Part shown: one piece after another, positions 28,735 to 37,727 of the stretch | How the letters are laid out: each line of letters starts with the position of its first letter | How positions within the stretch are numbered: position 1 is the stretch's first letter | Assembly (NCBI GenBank): GCA_041558415.1 | Contig: JBFFEY010000020.1 | Coordinates: 1 to 48,012, forward strand | Direction: 5' to 3' | Source: SG8-39 sp041558415 | GTDB taxonomy: Bacteria; Pseudomonadota; Gammaproteobacteria; Burkholderiales; SG8-39 | DNA: 48,012 nucleotides | The notes under the pieces: model-generated | What the model saw: the letters and a program-made list of their open reading frames with translations, nothing else | What the model was told of the DNA's origin: nothing | Databases searched by the model: none | Position numbers and translations under genes: made by a program

Positions 28735-29667
28735 ATGAAAGTTGCCATTGTTGGTCAGCAAGACTTCGGGAAAAACGTCCTCGAAGCCTTCCTCGAGCGC
28801 GGCGACACCGTCGCCGGCGTGTTCTGCGCGCCGGAAAAGCCCGGCGCGCGCCCCGACGCGCTGAAGACCGCCGCCGAAGCGAAGGGCGTCAAGCTGTTCC
28901 AGTTCGCCTCGCTGAAGAGCGACGAGGCGAAGGCGGCGATGCAGGGCCTGAATGCCGATCTCGGCATCATGGCTTTCGTGCTGCAGTTCGCGCCGCAGGA
29001 CTTCGTCAACATCCCGCGCCTGGGCACCATCCAGTACCACCCGTCGCTGCTGCCGAAGTACCGTGGGCCGTCGTCGATCAACTGGCCGATCATCCGCGGC
29101 GACAGCAAGACCGGGCTGACGATCTTCCGCCCGACCGACGGGCTCGACGAAGGTCCGGTGATTTTGCAGAAGGAGACCGCGATCGGTCCCGACGACACGC
29201 TCGGCACGGTGTACTTCGACCGCCTGTTCCCGATGGGCGTGGCGGCGATGCTCGAGGCGGCCGACCTGGTGGTCGCCGGCAAGCACCGCGAGCTGACGCA
29301 GGACGAGTCGCAGGCGAGCTACGAGGGCTGGTGCCGTAAGGCCGAGGCGAAGATCAACTGGGCGAACCACGTCGACTTCATCTACAACCTGATTCGCGGC
29401 TGCAATCCGGCGCCCGGCGCCTGGACGACCCTGGCGGGCGCCGAGCTGCAGATCTTTGATGCGCGCAAGATCCCGGTGCGCACCTTCGGCGCCGTGCGCG
29501 GCAAGGTCGGCGAAGTGGTCGAGACGGGCAAGGACAGCTTCCAGGTGACGGCGCAGGGCGGGCGCATCGAGGTGCTGCGCGCCAAGCTCGGCGACGGCAA
29601 GAAGCTGGGCGCCGGCGAGCTGCTCGGCGCGGGCGCGCTCAAGGCGGGCGCGATTCTCGGCAGCTGA
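28735..29667 (+). CDS. Formyltransferase / 10-formyl-THF hydrolase-like protein
   Basis: A 310-residue protein of the formyl-tetrahydrofolate-binding family. Residues 1-205 are the formyltransferase fold with QYHPSLLPKYRGPSSINW and TDGLDEGPVILQKE. His102 and Asp138 stand 36 residues apart, as do the catalytic His106 and Asp142 of the hydrolase domain of 10-formyl-THF dehydrogenase (ALDH1L1), to which the sequence is much closer than to Met-tRNA formyltransferase. The Asn of Fmt is Gln here. The C-terminal ~100 residues match the Fmt-C domain (NLIRGCNPAPGAWT). It starts 1 bp after frc, so it is coupled to oxalate breakdown. It may release formate from 10-formyl-THF or move formyl groups between CoA and THF. 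The aldehyde dehydrogenase part of ALDH1L1 is absent. Confidence 0.85.
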   Translation: MKVAIVGQQDFGKNVLEAFLERGDTVAGVFCAPEKPGARPDALKTAAEAKGVKLFQFASLKSDEAKAAMQGLNADLGIMAFVLQFAPQDFVNIPRLGTIQYHPSLLPKYRGPSSINWPIIRGDSKTGLTIFRPTDGLDEGPVILQKETAIGPDDTLGTVYFDRLFPMGVAAMLEAADLVVAGKHRELTQDESQASYEGWCRKAEAKINWANHVDFIYNLIRGCNPAPGAWTTLAGAELQIFDARKIPVRTFGAVRGKVGEVVETGKDSFQVTAQGGRIEVLRAKLGDGKKLGAGELLGAGALKAGAILGS

Positions 29668-29707
29668 CCCGGGTCGACGCGCCCGGAGCGCGGTGCGGCT
29701 GGCCGGG

Positions 29708-29727
29708 CGCGTGATGCATTTCACGCG
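29708..29727. promoter_or_regulatory. Inverted repeat CGCGTGA-N6-TCACGCG
   Basis: Perfect 7-bp arms (29708-29714 and 29721-29727) around TGCATT, 41 bp after the formyltransferase gene. There is no T-run, so it is not a standard terminator. An operator or a weak transcript-end hairpin is possible. It lies in the 268-bp gap before the kinase gene. Confidence 0.35.
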
Positions 29728-29763
29728 GGGGAGGGGCTGCCTGCCCGAAACGCACGCAAGTCG

Positions 29764-29792
29764 TTGACGCAGCTTACATTCGACTGTAAGAA
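29764..29792 (+). promoter_or_regulatory. Sigma-70-like promoter before the CHASE2 kinase gene
   Basis: TTGACG (29764-29769), a 17-nt spacer and TAAGAA (29787-29792). Inside lies the inverted repeat CTTACA-N6-TGTAAG (29773-29778 and 29785-29790), which covers the spacer and the -10, so a repressor bound there would block RNA polymerase. The kinase ATG is 144 nt further on. The whole signalling island 29936-41835 may start here. Confidence 0.5.
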
Positions 29793-29935
29793 TTCCCCTT
29801 AGTCTGCTGTTTTGCGGGGCGTTATCGGCGTTGGGACGATTTGGGAGGGGCGGGAAAGCGCGCTGGCGTCGCTGGCGTAGACTTCCCTGCTGCCATCCGA
29901 CGCCGCATAACGACAAGAACCACGACGCCTGATCC

Positions 29936-32551
<2,616 letters not shown>

Positions 32552-32660
32552 CCCCTGGCATGACGTTGCACTGCGCAGCCCTCACCGTTCCGCGCGTTCG
32601 CCGCGCCGGAGCGGCACATGGCGCGCCGGGCGGGCGCCGCGTGCCGAAGGCGCGCGCACG

Positions 32661-33485
32661 ATGAATCTCACCGACGTCCTCGAGGTCAGCAGCTGCACCG
32701 ACCCGGGCATCGTGCGCTCGCACAACGAGGATTCGGTCGCCGCGGATCCCGCCAACGGCCTGGTGGTGCTCGCCGACGGCATGGGCGGCTACAACGCCGG
32801 CGAGGTGGCGAGCGGCATGGCCACCACGGTGATCAAGGCCGAGGTCGCGCAGATCCTCGGCAACGTCGAGCCGCACCTCGTCGACGAGAAGACCAACAAG
32901 GTGTTCGCCGAGCTGATCCTGCGCGAGCAGATCCGCAAGGCCAACGCGTCGATCTACCAGGCGGCGCAGAGCCAGCCGCAGTACGCCGGCATGGGCACCA
33001 CGCTGGTGGTGTGCCTGTTCTACGACAACCGCGTCATGGTCGGCCACCTGGGCGATTCGCGCCTGTACCGCCTGCGCGGCAAGAAACTCGAGCAGATCAC
33101 GCGCGACCATTCGCTGCTGCAGGAGCAGATCGACGCCGGCCTGCTTACGCCGGAGCAGGCGAAACACGCGGCGCACAAGAACCTGGTCACGCGCGCGCTC
33201 GGCATCGACCCCGGCGTCGAGGCCGAGCTGCACGAGTACACGACCCGGCCGGACGACATCTACCTGCTGTGCTCCGACGGCCTGTGCGACATGGTGAGCG
33301 ACGACGACATTGCGCTGACGCTGAAGGCGCTCGGTCGCCACCTCGATCTCGGCACCCAGCAGCTCGTGCAGATGGCCAATGACAACGGGGGGCGGGACAA
33401 TGTTTCGGTTATACTCGTGCGCATCCTGCGGGAATACCCGGCTGCGCGCGGTGTCGTGGGCAAGTTCTTCGCGTGGTTAAAATAG
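32661..33485 (+). CDS. PP2C-type serine/threonine phosphatase
   Basis: A 274-residue soluble metal-dependent protein phosphatase. Metal-binding and catalytic motifs are RSHNED (residues 19-24), ADGMGGYNAGE (Asp39), GDSRLYRLR, SDGLCDMV and GGRDNVSVI. ATG 32661 starts the domain exactly; the frame stays open upstream to 32517, but the extra residues are low-complexity and overlap the kinase 3' end. It should remove phosphate from targets of the upstream kinase, possibly including the FHA protein encoded 16 bp downstream. Confidence 0.93.
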   Translation: MNLTDVLEVSSCTDPGIVRSHNEDSVAADPANGLVVLADGMGGYNAGEVASGMATTVIKAEVAQILGNVEPHLVDEKTNKVFAELILREQIRKANASIYQAAQSQPQYAGMGTTLVVCLFYDNRVMVGHLGDSRLYRLRGKKLEQITRDHSLLQEQIDAGLLTPEQAKHAAHKNLVTRALGIDPGVEAELHEYTTRPDDIYLLCSDGLCDMVSDDDIALTLKALGRHLDLGTQQLVQMANDNGGRDNVSVILVRILREYPAARGVVGKFFAWLK

Positions 33486-33501
33486 TCCGCAGGGGTCAGC
33501 T

Positions 33502-34413
33502 ATGGCGAAACTGATACTCAGTATGGATGGGCTGGTGCTCAAGGAGATCCCCTTGAGCAAGGAGCGCACCACCATCGGCCGCAAGCCGTCGAACGACATT
33601 CAGATCGACAATCTGGCGGTCAGCGGCGAGCACGCGGTGATCGTCACGATCATGAACGACTCGTTCCTCGAGGATCTCGGCAGCACAAACGGAACGATCG
33701 TCAACGGCAATCCCGTCAAGAAGCACTTCCTGCAGAACAACGACGTCATCGAGCTCGGCAAGTACAAGCTCAAGTTTCTCGCCGAGCCCGGCGCGCAGCC
33801 GGCGGCGGCCGCCGATTTCGAGAAGACAATGGTGCTGCGTCCCTCGGCGATGAAGTCGGTCGTCGAGCAGGCCCGCGCCGCCGCCCCGGGCGGCGGGGCG
33901 AAGGCCGCCGAGCAGGCGCGTGCGGCGGCCGTGCAGCAGGCGGCGAGTGCCGCGGCGGCGGCGAAGGACGCGACGGGCACGCTGGCGAAGGACACGACGG
34001 GGACGCTGGCGAAGGACACGACGGGCACGCTGGCGAAGGACACGACGGGCAGTGGCCGGGCGCAGGCGCCGGCCGCAGGCGCCGCGCCGGCGGGCGGCGC
34101 ACCCGCCCAGGCAGCGCCCCAGCCGGCCGCTGCGCCGAAGTCCGCGCAGCCGCTTGGCGCGATCCAGATTCTTTCCGGCTCGAACGCGGGCAAGGCGCTC
34201 GAGCTGGTCAAGCCGCTGACCACGCTCGGCAAGCCCGGCGTGCAGGTCGCGGTGCTCACGCGACGCCCGCAGGGCTACTTCATCACGCACGTCGAGGGTG
34301 CCAAGCAGCCGAGCGTCAACGGCCAGTCGATCGGCACGGCGCCGCACGCGCTCAAGGATCACGATGTGATCGAGCTCGCCGGCGTGAAGATGGAATTCTT
34401 CGTCAAGGGCTGA
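33502..34413 (+). CDS. FHA-domain protein with Thr-rich repeat linker
   Basis: A 303-residue cytosolic protein. Residues ~1-92 form an FHA domain that binds phosphothreonine (TTIGRKPSNDIQIDN, then SGEHA and LGSTNGTIVNG). Residues ~95-215 are an Ala/Pro/Gln-rich linker holding four tandem LAKDTTGT-type octapeptides (~154-185). Residues ~215-303 resemble a second, degenerate FHA-like fold ending GVKMEFFVKG, without the Gly-Arg and Ser/His ligand residues. The Thr residues of the repeat are possible sites for the CHASE2 kinase and could be bound by an FHA domain of the same or another molecule. It follows the PP2C gene by 16 bp and precedes the cyclase gene by 67 bp. Confidence 0.88.
   Translation: MAKLILSMDGLVLKEIPLSKERTTIGRKPSNDIQIDNLAVSGEHAVIVTIMNDSFLEDLGSTNGTIVNGNPVKKHFLQNNDVIELGKYKLKFLAEPGAQPAAAADFEKTMVLRPSAMKSVVEQARAAAPGGGAKAAEQARAAAVQQAASAAAAAKDATGTLAKDTTGTLAKDTTGTLAKDTTGSGRAQAPAAGAAPAGGAPAQAAPQPAAAPKSAQPLGAIQILSGSNAGKALELVKPLTTLGKPGVQVAVLTRRPQGYFITHVEGAKQPSVNGQSIGTAPHALKDHDVIELAGVKMEFFVKG
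33961..34056 (+). repeat. Four tandem 24-bp coding repeats
   Basis: Units at 33961-33984, 33985-34008, 34009-34032 and 34033-34056, each starting GCGAAGGAC and differing at only one or two bases except the end of the last. Each encodes A-K-D-T-T-G-T-L (first unit with Ala for the first Thr). The near identity at DNA level points to recent slippage expansion, so the copy number may vary between strains. Confidence 0.9.
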
Positions 34414-34480
34414 TCCCGGGGGTGCACGTCCACCCCTCAGTCACGGGCAAGACGCGTCGGTTCAAAGAACGGGCGTTCGC

Positions 34481-36739
34481 GTGAAGCCGCTGCTCGTCCG
34501 CGTCGCCATCGGCTTCGTCATCGCGCTGTTCTTCGTCGGTCACGCAGCCCGCGTCTACCAGATCGGGCTGATCTCGCAGCTCGACAACATCATCTACGAC
34601 GCGCGCACGCGCCTGACGATGCCGCGCGACGTCGACGAGCGCGTCGTCATCCTCGACATCGACGAGCGCAGCCTGCAGGAGGTGGCGCGCTGGCCCTGGC
34701 CGCGCGACGTCATGGCGCGCATCATCAAGACGCTGTTCGACAAGTACCAGGTGGCGATCGTCGGCTTCGACGTCGTCTTCGCCGAAGCCGACTACTCCTC
34801 GGGCATTCGCAGCCTGGATGCGCTGGCCGAGGACGATCTGAAGGGCGTGCCGGCGTTCCGCGACGCCTACCAGCGCCTGCGGCCCACCCTCGACAACGAC
34901 GGCCTGTTCGCGGCGGCGATCAAGGGACGGCCGGTGGTGCTCGGCTACTACCTGAGCAGCGAGACCAACGCCAAGCGCATCGCGTCGATTCCGCAGCCGG
35001 TGCTGCCGAAGGGCACCTTCAGCGGGCGCAGCATCGCCTTCACGACCTGGCAGGGCTACGGCGGCAACCTCGCGCCCTTCACGCAGAGCGCGGCCGCCGC
35101 GGGGCATTTCAACCCGGTGGTCGATTTCGACGGCGTGGTGCGGCGCGTGCCGATCATCGCCGAGCTCGACGGCGCCTACTACGAGGCGCTATCGCTCGCC
35201 ATGGTGCGCACGATCCTCGGCTACCCGAAGGTGGAGGCGGGCTTCGCGAGCCAGGGGCTGCTGCAGCGCGACTACGCCGGACTGGAATGGCTCAAGGCGG
35301 GGCCGCTGACCATCCCGGTCGACGAATCGGCGAGCGCGCTGGTGCCGTTCCGCGGGCCGAAGGGCAGCTTCCCCTACATTTCGCTGGCCGACGTTCTCGC
35401 CGAGCGCGTCGAGCCCGAGCGGCTCAAAGGCCGGGTGGCGCTGGTCGGCACCACGGCCCCCGGTCTGCTCGATCTGCGCTCGACGCCGGTGGGCAGCGTC
35501 TACCCCGGGGTGGAGATTCACGCCAACCTGATCGCCGGCATGCTCGATCGCCTGGGCGTGACGCTGACCGGCGTGCCGCACCGCCCGATCTACATCCCCG
35601 AGAAGCCCGCCTACATGCTGGGCGCCGAGGTGGCGATGCTCGCGGTCGTCGGCCTGGCGCTGGCGCTGCTCGTGCCGCTGCTCTCGGCGCTGTGGGCGAC
35701 GCTCGCGGGGCTGGCAGGGATCGCGCTGGTGGCGGGGCTGAGCCTCGGCCTGTGGGCCCAGGCCGCGATGGTGCTGCCGATCGCCGCCAGCCTGCTGATG
35801 ATCGCCGCGCTTTACACGGTCAACATGGCCTACGGCTATTTCGTCGAGTCGCGCTCCAAGCGCCAGTTCACCGAGCTGTTCGGCCAGTACGTGCCGCCGG
35901 AGCTGGTCGACAAGATGGCCGAGGACCCCGAGCAGTACGGCATGGAGGGCAAGAGCGAGGACCTTACGGTGCTGTTCTCGGACATCGTCGGCTTCACCTC
36001 GATTTCCGAGGCGCTCGAGCCGCGCGAGCTGGCGACCTTCATCAACGAGTACCTCACCGCGATGAGCCTGGTGATCCGCAACAAGGGCGGCACGCTCGAC
36101 AAGTACATCGGCGACGCCATTATGGCGTTCTGGGGTGCGCCGGTGGCGGATGCCGATCATGCCAACGACGCGGTGAGCGCTGCGCTGGAGATGCAGACCG
36201 AGCTCGCGCGCCTCAACCGCGAGGTCATCGGTCCGAAGGGCTGGCCGCAGATCCGCATCGGCGTCGGCCTCAACAGCGGCGTGATGCGCGTCGGCGACAT
36301 GGGCTCGAAGATCCGCCGCGCCTACACGGTGATGGGCGACCCGGTGAACCTCGGCTCGCGCCTCGAGGGCCTGACGCGCGAGTACGGCGTCGGCATCCTG
36401 GTGGGCGAGGAGACGCGCCGGCGCGCGAGCGGCTTCGTCTTCCGCGAGATCGACCGCGTCAAGGTGAAGGGCAAGGACGAGCCGGTGGCCATCTACGAGC
36501 CGCTCGGGCGCGAAGGCGAAGTCGACAAGCGCCGGCTCGAAGAGGCGAAGCTGTGGCACCAGTGCCTCAAGCAGTACCGCGCGCAGGACTGGGATCACGC
36601 CGAAATGTCGCTTATTAACTTGACGCGCATGAACCCGCAGGCCAAGCTCTACCAGGAATTCGTCGCGCGCATTGCGGCGTTGCGGAAGGCGCCGCCCGGG
36701 CCGCAGTGGGGCGGCGTCACCGCGTTCAGGACGAAATAG
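34481..36739 (+). CDS. CHASE2-domain adenylate/guanylate cyclase
   Basis: A 752-residue membrane enzyme: an N-terminal helix (~7-24), a periplasmic CHASE2 domain (~30-370) similar in plan to that of the kinase, three helices (~385-455) and a class III nucleotide cyclase domain (~480-690). The two metal-binding aspartates are Asp501 in FSDIVGFTS and Asp545 in KYIGDAIMAFWGAP. GVGLNSGVMRVGD and MGDPVNLGSRLE carry the Asn and Arg of the transition state. All catalytic residues are present, so it should make a cyclic nucleotide (cAMP most likely) in the cytosol in response to a periplasmic signal. A short TPR-like C-terminus follows. The GTG start at 34481 places the first helix correctly. Confidence 0.93.
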   Translation: MKPLLVRVAIGFVIALFFVGHAARVYQIGLISQLDNIIYDARTRLTMPRDVDERVVILDIDERSLQEVARWPWPRDVMARIIKTLFDKYQVAIVGFDVVFAEADYSSGIRSLDALAEDDLKGVPAFRDAYQRLRPTLDNDGLFAAAIKGRPVVLGYYLSSETNAKRIASIPQPVLPKGTFSGRSIAFTTWQGYGGNLAPFTQSAAAAGHFNPVVDFDGVVRRVPIIAELDGAYYEALSLAMVRTILGYPKVEAGFASQGLLQRDYAGLEWLKAGPLTIPVDESASALVPFRGPKGSFPYISLADVLAERVEPERLKGRVALVGTTAPGLLDLRSTPVGSVYPGVEIHANLIAGMLDRLGVTLTGVPHRPIYIPEKPAYMLGAEVAMLAVVGLALALLVPLLSALWATLAGLAGIALVAGLSLGLWAQAAMVLPIAASLLMIAALYTVNMAYGYFVESRSKRQFTELFGQYVPPELVDKMAEDPEQYGMEGKSEDLTVLFSDIVGFTSISEALEPRELATFINEYLTAMSLVIRNKGGTLDKYIGDAIMAFWGAPVADADHANDAVSAALEMQTELARLNREVIGPKGWPQIRIGVGLNSGVMRVGDMGSKIRRAYTVMGDPVNLGSRLEGLTREYGVGILVGEETRRRASGFVFREIDRVKVKGKDEPVAIYEPLGREGEVDKRRLEEAKLWHQCLKQYRAQDWDHAEMSLINLTRMNPQAKLYQEFVARIAALRKAPPGPQWGGVTAFRTK

Positions 36740-36761
36740 ATCTTCGGGAGACGGAATCGGC

Positions 36762-37532
36762 ATGAGATTGCGGGTACTCGGTTGCAGCGGCGGAATCGGT
36801 GGGCGTCACCTGCGCACCACCTCGTTCCTGGTGGACCACGACCTGCTGGTCGACGCCGGCACCGGGGTCGGCGACCTGTCCCTCGCCGAGCTCTCGCTCA
36901 TCGATCACATCTACCTGACGCATTCGCATCTCGATCATGTGGCGTCGATCCCGTTCATCGTCGACACGGTCGGCGGCATGCGCACCGCCGGTCCGCTCAC
37001 CCTGCACGCCACGCGCGAGACGATCGACATCCTGAGAAACCACATCTTCAACTGGATGATCTGGCCGGATTTCACGCAGGTGCCGACGCCCGAGGCGCCG
37101 TTCATGCGCTACGCGGAGGTCGAACTCGGCCGCACCGAGCAGCTGGACGGGCGCTCGATCACGCCGCTGCCGGCGGTGCACACCGTGCCGGCGGTCGGCT
37201 TTCATCTCGACAGCGGCGAGGGCAGCCTCGTCTTCAGCGGCGACACCGGCGCCAACGACGCGCTGTGGGAGGTCGTCAACCGCATCGAGAACCTGCGCTA
37301 TCTGTTCATCGAGACCGCGTTCTCGAACCGCGACCGCAAGCTTGCCGAGCTGTCGCAGCATCTCTGCCCGGAGACGCTGGCCGTCGAGCTCGCCAAGTTC
37401 AAGGGCCTGGCCGACATCTACGTCACGCACCTCAAGCCGGGCGAGATCGAGCTCACCATGGAGGAGATCGAGACGGTGGCCGCCGACCACCGGGTGCGCA
37501 TGCTGCAGAACAACCAGGTGTTCGAGTTCTGA
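36762..37532 (+). CDS. Metallo-beta-lactamase-fold phosphodiesterase, likely cyclic-nucleotide specific
   Basis: A 256-residue metal-dependent hydrolase. The metal motif is THSHLDH (residues 53-59), followed by further ligands in LPAVHTVPAVGF, VFSGDTGAND and THLKPGEIE. This resembles class II 3',5'-cyclic-nucleotide phosphodiesterases and RNase Z-like enzymes. The GxxHLR pattern (GGRHLRTTSFLVDHDLLVDAG in outline) near the N-terminus fits the PDE branch. It lies 22 bp after the cyclase gene, so synthesis and breakdown of a cyclic nucleotide would be co-expressed. ATG 36762 starts the domain. The exact substrate is not proven. Confidence 0.82.
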   Translation: MRLRVLGCSGGIGGRHLRTTSFLVDHDLLVDAGTGVGDLSLAELSLIDHIYLTHSHLDHVASIPFIVDTVGGMRTAGPLTLHATRETIDILRNHIFNWMIWPDFTQVPTPEAPFMRYAEVELGRTEQLDGRSITPLPAVHTVPAVGFHLDSGEGSLVFSGDTGANDALWEVVNRIENLRYLFIETAFSNRDRKLAELSQHLCPETLAVELAKFKGLADIYVTHLKPGEIELTMEEIETVAADHRVRMLQNNQVFEF

Positions 37533-37614
37533 GCCGCGGCGTGAGGGAATGCTTGAGGCCGCCGTGGCAAAGGTCACAGTGATGGAAAATTCTTATAAAT
37601 CATCGATGTGTCGG

Positions 37615-37643
37615 TTGAATGTTGCGGCCCCAGCCGCTAGCAT
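37615..37643 (+). promoter_or_regulatory. Candidate sigma-70 promoter of the GAF-GspE gene
   Basis: TTGAAT (37615-37620), a 17-nt spacer and TAGCAT (37638-37643) in the 195-bp gap after the phosphodiesterase gene. An AT-rich stretch with TATAAA (37594-37599) lies just upstream. The start codon is 85 nt downstream. Confidence 0.4.
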
Positions 37644-37727
37644 AGCTGCCGACTGCCGGCACCCCGCGGGCGGCGTGCGCGCGTCGTGCGGGCGCTGCTG
37701 CGCGCCGGCCGGCACAGGAGATTCGCT

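Noticed and set aside
29764..29778. TTGACGCAGCTTAC as a further copy of the C1 palindrome
   Set aside because: Only the left half matches; the right half GTCAA is missing, and it fits a -35 box better.
33961..34056. 24-bp repeats as a possible CRISPR array
   Set aside because: The units are directly adjacent without spacers, in frame, and encode an octapeptide repeat inside the FHA protein.
34419..34436. GGGGTG-N6-CACCCC hairpin between the FHA and cyclase genes
   Set aside because: Only 6 bp, no T-run and within a tight gene series; too weak to call.
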